NCBI GenBank assembly: GCA_009704705.1
Contig: WLDR01000105.1
Span: 1-5,295, forward strand
Direction: 5' to 3'
Source: Actinomycetota bacterium
Lineage (GTDB): Bacteria > Actinomycetota > Actinomycetes > Actinomycetales > Microbacteriaceae
DNA: 5,295 nt
Of the stretch, positions 1 to 5,295 are shown in pieces. Each line of letters opens with the position of its first letter. The stretch's first letter is position 1. The position numbers and the translations under genes were made by a program. The notes beneath the pieces were generated by a model that was given only the letters and a program-made list of their open reading frames with translations, searched no databases and was not told where the DNA came from.

Positions 1-61
1 ATCCAACAATTGATTCGATACGGTCGAAGCACCAAGTCGTCAAAGACAAAGACCCCTGCGC
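1..61. other. Window edge downstream of the FHA gene; possible lost end of the FHA domain
   Basis: This stretch lies directly 3' of the FHA gene on the minus strand. No complete gene can be called. On the minus strand, the reading frame of the FHA gene stays open to the window edge after its TGA stop and encodes a hydrophobic-polar stretch containing DRIES. That loosely resembles the GDRIEIG-like strand that normally closes an FHA domain. A second frame, starting at a TTG that overlaps the stop, is also open. With only about 20 codons visible, I cannot tell whether this is a decayed domain end, the start of another gene or noncoding sequence. Confidence 0.3.
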
Positions 62-643
62 TCAAGGGTTCACCACAGCGCCGCGGTGTTTGCCGGTGTC
101 AAAGATTGTTGTCCCGTTTCCGCTAAAGCGATCTGCCACCCAGAACTCGCCAGCATCGATGCCGAATTCGAGATGCGTCTTCGAAACCGTACGGTCTGGG
201 TCAGTCACGATGACAAGATGTTCATGCGCCTCGCCAGGGCCTGCGGATGGATTTCTGCCGATTAGCCCCCCAGAAGACACCACAATGACATCGCCGTTGG
301 CAAATGAGATTGTGAAGGACAGTAAGGGCTCTTTCGCCGGTGCGACGCGAACGACGGTTTCGTCACCGGGCGCATCCGACCAAACCTGATGACCTGCATC
401 TCGCGAGTTTGGCTCCTCTACCTGGTCTCGGGAGAGCGATTCTTCTGAGAAGCGCGGAACGAATCCCTCTTGAGGCTGACTTGGCCGCGGCGCCAACGCA
501 ACATTCTGATCGAGTTGGACCTCGCGTGTGTCCGTCGGCCGGGAATCGTTCATGTTCGGTCTCGAGCGAGTCGAGCTGCCACACTCACCACAAAAGAATG
601 CACCGGGCATCAACGCGCTCCCGCACGATTCGCAGTTGTTCAT
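62..643 (-). CDS. Zinc-ribbon and FHA domain protein, apparently short at the C-terminus
   Basis: A 193-residue cytoplasmic protein that probably binds phosphothreonine peptides in a Ser/Thr kinase signalling circuit. The N-terminus has a zinc ribbon with two knuckles, C4-x2-C7 and C18-x2-C21. A polar, probably disordered linker runs to about residue 105. It contains DETVVR (94-99), whose T96 could be a kinase site; that is inference only. The FHA domain starts near residue 107 and shows the phosphate-binding signatures: G129-R130, S154-K-T-H157 and N176-G-T. After NGTT only about 14 residues remain, whereas FHA domains usually continue for 25-35 more to form the last strands. The domain may therefore be truncated or unusual. 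The ATG overlaps the stop of the upstream PP2C gene (ATGA), preceded by GGAGG, so the start and the coupling are well supported. Confidence 0.85.
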   Translation of the reverse strand: MNNCESCGSALMPGAFFCGECGSSTRSRPNMNDSRPTDTREVQLDQNVALAPRPSQPQEGFVPRFSEESLSRDQVEEPNSRDAGHQVWSDAPGDETVVRVAPAKEPLLSFTISFANGDVIVVSSGGLIGRNPSAGPGEAHEHLVIVTDPDRTVSKTHLEFGIDAGEFWVADRFSGNGTTIFDTGKHRGAVVNP

Positions 644-1422
644 TCTGCATCCTCCACATCTACAACAATCACCGTAACGTTGTCGCGCCCGCTGTTCTCG
701 AGAGCGACCCGCAAGAGTTCTGCGACGGTCTCCGCAGGAGTGCCGCCATTTTCCATGAAGTGCTGGATGCCGACATCCGTCAATTCCTTGGTGAGCCCGT
801 CAGAGCAAATGAGCAAGCGTGTGCCGGCGATGACGGGCATCAAGACGTAATCCGGAACGGGTGCGTCCATGAGACCGACAGCGCGCGTAATGACATTGGC
901 ATGCGGGTGATACTCAGCTTCATCTTTACTGATCTGGCCAGACTCCACGAGTTGCTGAACGATGGAATGGTCGGTTGTAACTTGCAGAAATTCGTCACCC
1001 ACGCGTGCGTAGACGCGTGAGTCGCCAATGTTGAAAATGGCCCAGCGTGTCTCGCCATCTTCAGAGACCAGTGCGGCTCCGGTTACTGTGGTGCCCGCAC
1101 CCTGGTGTTCTTCGGGCAGCACACCTCGCAGGGTTTCGACAGCCTCGGCGAGCGCATCCCCGATTGCACTCCGCGTGGTCATGGAGTTGCCAATGAGCGA
1201 AGACAGACTACGCACGACGGCATCACTTGCGATGTCGCCCGCGTGGTGACCGCCCATGCCGTCGGCCACAGAAAAGATGGGGACTCCAGCGACGAAGCTG
1301 TCTTCGTTGTCTTGTCGATGACGCCCGACATCGGTAATTGCGGCCCAGCTGAGTCGCAAGTCGGGCAATCCAGCATCAACTGGCAGCGGAACCGAGGTTC
1401 CATCAGTGCCAATCGATGTCAC
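640..1422 (-). CDS. PP2C-family (PPM) Ser/Thr protein phosphatase
   Basis: A 260-residue soluble, metal-dependent phosphatase that removes phosphate from Ser/Thr residues, probably reversing a PknA/PknB-type kinase. All PP2C motifs are present in order (numbered from the GTG start): RHRQDNED, with DNED at 38-41; VADGMGG, with the metal-binding D54-G at 54-58; GAGTT; NIGDSR (GDSR 133-136); TTDHS; ITRAVG; CSDGL (206-210) with a metal-binding Asp; and GRDN (245-248). The length equals a bare catalytic domain, without membrane segments or an extra sensor domain. The open frame extends to another GTG at 1461, but the GTG at 1422-1420 has AGAGGG 5 bases upstream and the extra 13 residues show no PP2C character, so I chose it. 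It is the first gene of a pair with the FHA gene. In actinobacteria such phosphatases resemble PstP, but PstP usually has a membrane anchor and this one has none. Confidence 0.93.
   Translation of the reverse strand: MTSIGTDGTSVPLPVDAGLPDLRLSWAAITDVGRHRQDNEDSFVAGVPIFSVADGMGGHHAGDIASDAVVRSLSSLIGNSMTTRSAIGDALAEAVETLRGVLPEEHQGAGTTVTGAALVSEDGETRWAIFNIGDSRVYARVGDEFLQVTTDHSIVQQLVESGQISKDEAEYHPHANVITRAVGLMDAPVPDYVLMPVIAGTRLLICSDGLTKELTDVGIQHFMENGGTPAETVAELLRVALENSGRDNVTVIVVDVEDAE
651..655 (-). promoter_or_regulatory. Shine-Dalgarno site for the FHA gene, inside the PP2C gene
   Basis: GGAGG on the minus strand lies 7 bases before the ATG at 643-641, within the last codons of the phosphatase gene. 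With the ATGA stop/start overlap, it indicates translational coupling of phosphatase and FHA protein. Confidence 0.75.
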
Positions 1423-1427
1423 GATGT

Positions 1428-1433
1428 CCCTCT
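1428..1433 (-). promoter_or_regulatory. Shine-Dalgarno site that decides the PP2C start
   Basis: AGAGGG on the minus strand lies 5 bases before the GTG at 1422-1420. The alternative upstream GTG at 1461 has no comparable site at the right distance, so this favours the shorter 260-residue product. Confidence 0.7.
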
Positions 1434-1554
1434 TTCTGCAGTGATTGTGCGCTCGAACCACCTCGAGTCGTGCTCCATGCCACGCACCTTCACGAGTCTA
1501 CCCGCCCCATTCATGCCTGTTCGCGGCTCTGGGGTCTCGACGAAAATCACGATT

Positions 1555-1582
1555 CCGCAGTTTTTTGCTCTTTTTTCTGCGG
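1555..1582. repeat. Inverted repeat CCGCAG-N16-CTGCGG around two phased T6 tracts
   Basis: Perfect 6-bp arms lie at 1555-1560 and 1577-1582, with centres 22 bp apart, about two helical turns. The 16-bp spacer is T6-GCTC-T6, so the two T-tracts start exactly 10 bp apart (1561 and 1571), with a shorter TTT at 1583-1585. Helically phased T/A tracts are known to bend DNA. The element is centred about 57 bp upstream of the predicted lrp start point, and Lrp/AsnC proteins favour symmetric sites with AT-rich centres. I infer a candidate autoregulatory operator; binding is not shown. It could also act as an UP-element-like activator of the promoter. Confidence 0.5.
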
Positions 1583-1588
1583 TTTCCC

Positions 1589-1618
1589 TTGCTGATTGCG
1601 CGCATTTGTTGCGATAAT
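1589..1618 (+). promoter_or_regulatory. Sigma-70-type promoter of lrp, predicted to give a leaderless mRNA
   Basis: TTGCTG (1589-1594) and GATAAT (1613-1618) are separated by 18 bp. The -10 element is preceded by TGC (1610-1612), giving an extended -10 (TGnGATAAT). Only 6 bases separate the -10 from the ATG at 1625, so transcription would start at about the A of the start codon. There is no Shine-Dalgarno sequence upstream of that ATG, which agrees with a leaderless message. The spacer also holds an 8-bp palindrome, TGCGCGCA (1597-1604). Confidence 0.65.
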
Positions 1619-1624
1619 CGTCGT

Positions 1625-2092
1625 ATGTCTGCAAAACCGAAGCCGTTGGGGCTCGATGAGGTCTCCAAGGCCATCATCGAACAGCTCCAGATTGACGGGC
1701 GCCGGTCGTACGCAGACATCGGCAAAGCTGTTGGGCTCTCTGAGGCCGCCGTTCGACAGCGGGTGCAAAAGCTCACCGAGTCGGGAGTGATGCAGGTCGT
1801 CGCTGTGACCGACCCAATGCAGCTCGGCTTTTATCGCCAGGCAATGATTGGGATTCGCTGCTCAGGCGATACCCGGAAGATTGCCGACAAGCTGAGCGAA
1901 ATCAAGGCCGTCGATTATGTCGTGCTTACTGCCGGCTCATTCGACATCATGGTCGAAGTTGTCTGCGAGTCGGATGATGATCTCATCAACCTGCTCAACT
2001 CGCAGATTAGGTCGCTCGAGGGAGTCGTCTCATCCGAGACGTTCGTTTACCTCGAGCTCAAGAAACAGTTGTACAACTGGGGAACGCGATAG
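1625..2092 (+). CDS. Lrp/AsnC family transcriptional regulator
   Basis: A 155-residue DNA-binding regulator of the feast/famine family, which assembles as dimers or octamers and senses amino acids or related metabolites. The N-terminal winged helix-turn-helix spans about residues 9-58 (LDEVSKAIIEQL, then the recognition part GLSEAAVRQRVQKL at 37-50). An effector-binding RAM domain follows at about 66-145, including the usual glycine-containing strand GSFDIMVEV (104-112). It ends in LYNWGTR, a tail I associate with an actinobacterial subfamily found beside class III aminotransferase genes. The ATG at 1625 gives a normal family length. The frame is open further upstream to 1445, but those 60 codons overlap the promoter and look unlike an Lrp. 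It probably controls the aminotransferase gene 12 bases downstream, and itself. Confidence 0.92.
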   Translation: MSAKPKPLGLDEVSKAIIEQLQIDGRRSYADIGKAVGLSEAAVRQRVQKLTESGVMQVVAVTDPMQLGFYRQAMIGIRCSGDTRKIADKLSEIKAVDYVVLTAGSFDIMVEVVCESDDDLINLLNSQIRSLEGVVSSETFVYLELKKQLYNWGTR

Positions 2093-2104
2093 GAATCGAT
2101 CACC

Positions 2105-3583
2105 ATGACCATATTCAAGGGACGCGAGACTTCGAAGGTGAAGGCTCCGAAGAAAACAGTCAAGCTCGACAAGGCACTCAGGCCCGCCAAGGCTCCAGCC
2201 CAAACATCCGCCTCCAAGGCGCAGGATGCCAAGCTGCAGAAGATGGCCAAAGACCACCTGTGGATGCACTTCACACGCCAATCCGTCATGGAGAAGTCAG
2301 GTGTACCCATCATCACCAAGGGTGAGGGTCACCACATCTTCGACAGCACGGGCAAAAAGTACATCGACGGTTTGTCCGGTCTGTTCGTTGTCAACGCGGG
2401 CCACGGTCGCAAGCGTCTCGCCGAGGCCGCTGCCAAGCAGGCTGAAGAACTCGCGTTCTTCCCGCTGTGGTCGTACGCGCATCCCGCCGCTATCGAATTG
2501 GCAGACACGCTCGCTGACTACGCGCCCGGTGACTTGAACCGCGTCTTCTTCACCACGGGTGGTGGAGAGGCCGTTGAGACCGCCTGGAAGTTGGCGAAGC
2601 AGTACTGGAAGCTTCAAGGTCAGCCCATGAAGACGAAGGTCATCTCTCGCGCTATCGCTTACCACGGCACGCCTCAGGGCGCGTTGGCAATTACGGGTCT
2701 GCCCGGCATGAAGCAGATGTTCGAACCCCTCGTGCCAGGCGGTTTCCGCGTTCCGAACACCAACTTCTACCGCGCCGAGTACCACCAGGATGACCTCGAA
2801 GCGTTTGGTCAGTGGGCCGCAAACCGCATTGAAGAGATGATCGTGTTCGAAGGTCCGGAGACAGTTGCTGCCGTTTTCCTCGAGCCCGTGCAGAACTCGG
2901 GCGGGGCGTTCCCTCCTCCTCCCGGATACTTCAAGCGCGTTCGCGAGATCTGCGACCAGTACGACGTTCTGCTCGTGAGCGACGAGACAATCTGTGCGTT
3001 CGGTCGCATCGGCAACATGTTTGCTGCCACGACCTACGGCTACCAGCCCGACATGATCACGTGTGCCAAGGCCATGACGAGTGGATACTCGCCCATCGGT
3101 GCGTGCATTGTGAGCGAGAAGATCTACGAACCGTTCAAGAAGGGCACGACGTACTTCCCGCACGGCTACACCTTCGGCGGACACCCCGTGTCGGCTGCAG
3201 TGGGTCTCGAGAACCTCAAGATCTACGAAGAAGAAGGGCTCAACGAGAACGTTCGCAAGAACTCTCCCCTCTTCCGCGCTGAACTCGAGAAGTTGCTCGA
3301 TCTGCCGATTGTTGGTGATGTTCGTGGTGACGGGTACTTCTTCGCCATCGAGCTCGTCAAGGACAAGGTCACGAAGGACACGTTCAACGACGACGAGGCC
3401 GAGCGCATGCTCCGCGGCTTCTTGTCGAAGGCACTGTACGACGCAGGTCTGTACTGCCGCGCCGACGACCGTGGCGACCCCGTGATCCAGCTCGCTCCTC
3501 CACTCACCATCGGGCCAAAGGAGTTCGCCGAGATGCGCGAGATTCTCGAAGGTGTCTTGAAGCAGGCCTGGAAGATTCTTTAG
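2105..3583 (+). CDS. Class III PLP-dependent aminotransferase (omega-aminotransferase type)
   Basis: A 492-residue fold-type I, PLP-dependent aminotransferase of the GabT / beta-alanine-pyruvate / putrescine-pyruvate group. It would move an amino group, probably from an omega-amine or GABA-like compound, to pyruvate or another keto acid; the exact substrate cannot be read from the sequence. Visible landmarks are DHLWMHFTR (50-58), the phosphate-binding GGGEAVETA (152-160), YHG (186-188), EPVQNSGG (260-267), D293 in SDET (pairs with the pyridine nitrogen), the PLP lysine K322 in CAKAMTSGY, TFGGHP (356-361) and VRGDGYF (406-412). Residues 1-46 form an unusual extension with 11 lysines. AGGAA at 2091-2095, overlapping the lrp stop, supports the ATG at 2105. 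An internal ATG at 2243 (residue 47) would give a standard-length enzyme but lacks a well-placed ribosome site. It is co-transcribed with lrp. Confidence 0.92.
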   Translation: MTIFKGRETSKVKAPKKTVKLDKALRPAKAPAQTSASKAQDAKLQKMAKDHLWMHFTRQSVMEKSGVPIITKGEGHHIFDSTGKKYIDGLSGLFVVNAGHGRKRLAEAAAKQAEELAFFPLWSYAHPAAIELADTLADYAPGDLNRVFFTTGGGEAVETAWKLAKQYWKLQGQPMKTKVISRAIAYHGTPQGALAITGLPGMKQMFEPLVPGGFRVPNTNFYRAEYHQDDLEAFGQWAANRIEEMIVFEGPETVAAVFLEPVQNSGGAFPPPPGYFKRVREICDQYDVLLVSDETICAFGRIGNMFAATTYGYQPDMITCAKAMTSGYSPIGACIVSEKIYEPFKKGTTYFPHGYTFGGHPVSAAVGLENLKIYEEEGLNENVRKNSPLFRAELEKLLDLPIVGDVRGDGYFFAIELVKDKVTKDTFNDDEAERMLRGFLSKALYDAGLYCRADDRGDPVIQLAPPLTIGPKEFAEMREILEGVLKQAWKIL

Positions 3584-3602
3584 TTCTTCGCGAACTAAAG
3601 AA
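3576..3602 (+). terminator. Perfect 11-bp hairpin over the aminotransferase stop codon; possible terminator
   Basis: The arms TTCTTTAGTTC (3576-3586) and GAACTAAAGAA (3592-3602) are exactly complementary, with a 5-base loop TTCGC. The left arm contains the TAG stop. The stem is AT-rich and no T-tract follows on either strand, so it is not a textbook intrinsic terminator. It may instead stabilise the 3' end of the lrp-aminotransferase mRNA or slow the polymerase. Confidence is high for the hairpin and low for termination. Confidence 0.45.
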
Positions 3603-3618
3603 CCTCTCGAGCTCCTCA

Positions 3619-4548
3619 GTGTCCCCGGCAACCTCGACGTCGCCTCGTGCGTCTTCGTGGTTGCCGGGGTTCATCGCGTTGGGGCTCGTGTGGGGGCTCT
3701 CGTTCCTGTTTATTGCGGTCTCACTGACGTCGCTCACACCGTTCGGTGTTGCGTGTGTGCGAACACTCCTCGGTGCGGCTGCATTACTCGCGTGGAGTGG
3801 GATTCGTCGGATCACCCTCAGCCGTTCGGCCAGGCTGTGGGGCGCATCCCTCATCTACGCCTTCTTTGTGAATGTCATTCCGGCCTTTCTGTTTGCCGTG
3901 GCCGAGACACTCGTCTCGAGCGCCTTGGCTGGGGTGCTCAATGCAACGACGCCCATGATGACCATTGTCATGACGTTGCTGATTTTTCGTGACCAACGCA
4001 TTTCGGCTAATCAACTTGTCGGCATCTTGACCGGGTTTGTCGGGATTGTCGTCTTGAGCGGCACACTGTTCGAGCCACAGGGCGAAAACTCGGTTCTCGG
4101 AATCGGGTTGGTGCTGGTTGCCACCGCCTGCTACGGCGTGGCCTTTCCGTTTGCGCGTCGCTACCTCTCACCCTCTGGGCTGCCGGCGACGACATTGGCG
4201 ACAATGCAACTGAGCTCGGGTGCCGCTTGGTTTGTCGTGGCCTTGCCGTTCTTTCCCGTGCAGAGTTCACCGTGGACACTCGAATCAATCTTGGCCATTG
4301 CGAGTTTGGGGATTCTCGGAACGGGCTTCGCGTATATCTGGAACTTCCGAACAATCAACATTGCGGGGTCCGCGATAGCAAGCACCGTGACCTACATCTC
4401 TCCGGTTGTTGCCGTTCTCGCTGGAGTCGTTTTCATCAACGAATCCGTGCACTGGTATCAGATTCTCGGCGGTGCGATCGTGGTCTTGTCGGCGGCGCTT
4501 GTTCAAGAGCGCATCCGAATCTTCACGGCAAAGACACCCGGTAAATAG
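3619..4548 (+). CDS. EamA-family (DMT superfamily) membrane transporter
   Basis: A 309-residue inner-membrane protein with about ten hydrophobic helices (near 16-35, 41-60, 74-96, 98-116, 134-150, 158-178, 190-212, 222-243, 256-274 and 279-296). These form two EamA repeats of five helices each, the usual drug/metabolite transporter layout. Family members mostly export amino acids, metabolites or toxic compounds; the substrate here is unknown. Typical features are the opening GLVWGLSFLFIAVSL, NATTPMMTIVMTLLIF at the end of the first repeat and TYISPVVAVLAGVVFINES in the second. The GTG at 3619 preserves the first helix but has no clear Shine-Dalgarno sequence. A TTG at 3661 would also keep most of helix 1. 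The lysine/arginine-rich C-terminus lies in the cytoplasm by family topology. A divergent remnant of a second such gene follows directly. Confidence 0.9.
   Translation: MSPATSTSPRASSWLPGFIALGLVWGLSFLFIAVSLTSLTPFGVACVRTLLGAAALLAWSGIRRITLSRSARLWGASLIYAFFVNVIPAFLFAVAETLVSSALAGVLNATTPMMTIVMTLLIFRDQRISANQLVGILTGFVGIVVLSGTLFEPQGENSVLGIGLVLVATACYGVAFPFARRYLSPSGLPATTLATMQLSSGAAWFVVALPFFPVQSSPWTLESILAIASLGILGTGFAYIWNFRTINIAGSAIASTVTYISPVVAVLAGVVFINESVHWYQILGGAIVVLSAALVQERIRIFTAKTPGK
3623..3669 (+). repeat. Long-loop GC-rich inverted repeat at the 5' end of the exporter gene
   Basis: CCCCGGCAACC (3623-3633) and GGTTGCCGGGG (3659-3669) are perfectly complementary 11-bp arms. After one mismatch, three further pairs follow (3635-3637 with 3655-3657), leaving a short inner loop. 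The hairpin begins one base after the GTG start at 3619-3621 and covers codons 2-17, so in mRNA it could hinder initiation. A TTG at 3661, a possible alternative start, lies in its right arm. No T-tract follows, so a terminator is unlikely. Confidence 0.6.
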
Positions 4549-4559
4549 GGGATTGTTCG

Positions 4560-4745
4560 GGATTCGCCTACCTGTGGCATTTGCGGACGGTCATGCTTCC
4601 TGTTGTAGCCGTACTCGCCGGAGTACTCTTTGTCCACGAAGATTTGTACCAGCACCACAATCTTTGCGTCGCGATCATATCGTTCAGTGCCGCGCTCGGT
4701 CACGAGCGCATGCGAATGAGTAAGCGCACGAAGGGATCAACATGA
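4560..4745 (+). pseudogene. C-terminal remnant of a second EamA-family transporter gene
   Basis: Translated in the frame of position 4560, this stretch reads GFAYLWHLRTV and then, from the ATG at 4593, MLPVVAVLAGVLFVHED onward to a TGA at 4743-4745. It matches the C-terminus of the intact upstream transporter: GFAYIWNFRTI (residues 236-246, 7 of 11 identical) and residues 262-301 (21 of 40 identical without gaps). Thirteen residues of the region before helix 9 are missing, an in-frame loss of 39 bases, and roughly the first 235 residues are absent. It is in a different frame from the intact gene, which stops at 4548. Differences lie largely at third codon positions, so this was once a separate, functional paralog and not a recent copy. 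The stop overlaps the ogt ATG (ATGA), so a 50-residue peptide from 4593 could still be translated and coupled to ogt. Confidence 0.8.
4730..4736 (+). promoter_or_regulatory. Shine-Dalgarno site for ogt
   Basis: GAAGGGA lies 5 bases before the ATG at 4742, inside the last codons of the transporter remnant. It lets ogt be translated even though the upstream gene is broken, and it supports this start over any inner one. Confidence 0.65.
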
Positions 4746-5281
4746 CCAAAGTTTTCACCGCGACAGATGGCACTGCATCTTCGGATAGGTTCATCACCGT
4801 CACCTCTCCGATTGGCCGTATCGAGATTCGGGGGAACGAGAAGGCAATCACCGGACTCACGATTGAAGGCACCGACGGAAACAACTACGGTGTTCTTCCC
4901 CATGGCGGGCAGCCCGGGAATGCGGACAAACTGCTCGCCCGCGCGGCAAAGGAGCTCGACCAGTACTTCGCTGGCAAGTTGCGAAAGTTCACCGTGCCGG
5001 TAGTGCTCGACGGCACAGAGTTTCAACGCGATGTGTGGAACATCATCGCCGCCACGCCATTTGGCGAGACGACGAGTTACGGTGAAATTGCCGACCGCAT
5101 TGGCCGACAGGGCGCGGGTCGGGCAGTCGGCGGAGCAGTCGGCGCAAACCCTGTGCCGATCATCGTTGGTTGCCACCGCGTGCTTGCCTCTGATCAGCGC
5201 ATCACCGGCTTCTCCGGTGGGAGCGGGATTCCCACTAAGAAGCAGCTCTTGGCCCTCGAGGGCATTTCCTTCGCAAATTAG
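4742..5281 (+). CDS. ogt: Methylated-DNA--protein-cysteine S-methyltransferase (O6-alkylguanine-DNA alkyltransferase)
   Basis: A 179-residue suicide DNA-repair protein that flips out O6-alkylguanine and moves the alkyl group to its own cysteine. The N-terminal alpha/beta domain (about 17-85, starting FITVTSPIGRIEI) precedes the DNA-binding/active-site domain. That domain shows GTEFQRDVW (91-99), TSYGEIA with Y113, the arginine-finger R127 in GRAVGGAVGANP, N136, the nucleophile C144 with H145 in VGCHRV, the lid GFSGG (156-160) and the buried E173 in LALEG. The residue before the cysteine is glycine, not the usual proline of PCHR, but the nucleophile is present, so this is not an alkyltransferase-like protein, which has Trp there. 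The length is normal for Ogt without an Ada domain. The ATG overlaps the stop of the broken transporter gene. It may be transcribed with the EamA gene. Confidence 0.93.
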   Translation: MTKVFTATDGTASSDRFITVTSPIGRIEIRGNEKAITGLTIEGTDGNNYGVLPHGGQPGNADKLLARAAKELDQYFAGKLRKFTVPVVLDGTEFQRDVWNIIAATPFGETTSYGEIADRIGRQGAGRAVGGAVGANPVPIIVGCHRVLASDQRITGFSGGSGIPTKKQLLALEGISFAN

Positions 5282-5295
5282 GGCACGCGGCGTGA

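Larger units (their letters stand above)
1423..1624. other. Divergent intergenic region between the PP2C-FHA pair and lrp
   Basis: About 200 bases separate the two oppositely oriented transcription units. The right half holds the lrp promoter and the inverted repeat with T-tracts, listed separately. The left half (1423-1550) must hold the promoter and leader of the PP2C-FHA pair, but I could not find a convincing -35/-10 pair on the minus strand. TAGACT (minus strand, around 1500) is a weak -10 candidate without a matching -35. The short overlapping open frames here have no recognisable protein character. Confidence 0.6.

Noticed and set aside
340..1020. 226-codon plus-strand open frame across the FHA and PP2C genes
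   Set aside because: It is opposite two genes with complete domain signatures and shows Arg/Ser/Cys-rich shadow composition.
1423..1461. 13-residue longer N-terminus of the PP2C protein from the GTG at 1461
   Set aside because: No ribosome site at the right distance and no PP2C similarity; the GTG at 1422 has AGAGGG 5 bases upstream.
1555..1582. Intrinsic terminator at the CCGCAG/CTGCGG repeat
   Set aside because: It lies between divergent promoters with no gene ending there, and the T-rich stretch is in the loop and not after the stem.
1445..1624. 60-codon upstream extension of the Lrp reading frame
   Set aside because: It overlaps the promoter and inverted repeat, and the translated residues are Arg/Cys-rich and unlike Lrp proteins.
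2297..3631. 444-codon open frame on the minus strand opposite the aminotransferase
   Set aside because: It lies almost wholly antisense to a clearly conserved aminotransferase, has no family motifs and is explained by the codon bias of the real gene.
4503..5176. Minus-strand open frames opposite ogt and the transporter remnant
   Set aside because: They are antisense to the recognised Ogt protein and have no identifiable domain.
5282..5295. Possible next gene starting at the GTG at 5292
   Set aside because: Only four bases remain in the window, so it cannot be supported.

Overview
The window looks like chromosomal DNA of an actinomycete (Actinomycetota). By eye it is moderately GC-rich, with frequent GTG starts. 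It carries a PP2C/FHA signalling pair of the actinobacterial type, an Lrp regulator ending in a WGTR tail, and a promoter that appears to make a leaderless mRNA. A lineage near Microbacteriaceae would fit, but I infer this from gene style and have not confirmed it by search.

Left part, minus strand (62-1422): a PP2C Ser/Thr phosphatase followed, with a 4-base ATGA overlap, by a zinc-ribbon/FHA phosphothreonine-binding protein. They form a translationally coupled pair of the kind that works with PknB-type kinases. No kinase is in view. The FHA domain stops early, shortly after its NGTT strand.

Middle, plus strand (1555-3602): a divergent intergenic region holds a CCGCAG/CTGCGG inverted repeat around two T6 tracts spaced 10 bp apart. 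A good sigma-70-type promoter follows, whose predicted start point is the A of the ATG of an Lrp/AsnC regulator. A class III PLP aminotransferase follows 12 bases later, very likely in the same transcript. Together they suggest locally controlled catabolism of an amine, GABA-like compound or amino acid. An 11-bp perfect hairpin overlaps the aminotransferase stop codon.

Right part, plus strand (3619-5281): an EamA/DMT exporter, then an O6-alkylguanine-DNA alkyltransferase (Ogt). The roughly 190 bases between them are not empty. They hold the C-terminal remnant of a second, divergent EamA gene in another frame, missing its first three quarters and 13 internal residues. The stop codon of the remnant still overlaps the ogt start codon (ATGA).

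Most of the window is ordinary housekeeping and accessory metabolism, and I saw no new multi-gene system. The points most worth a second look are the EamA remnant, the leaderless Lrp promoter with its candidate operator, the truncated FHA domain, the hairpin pair before the exporter and the GCHR active site of Ogt.
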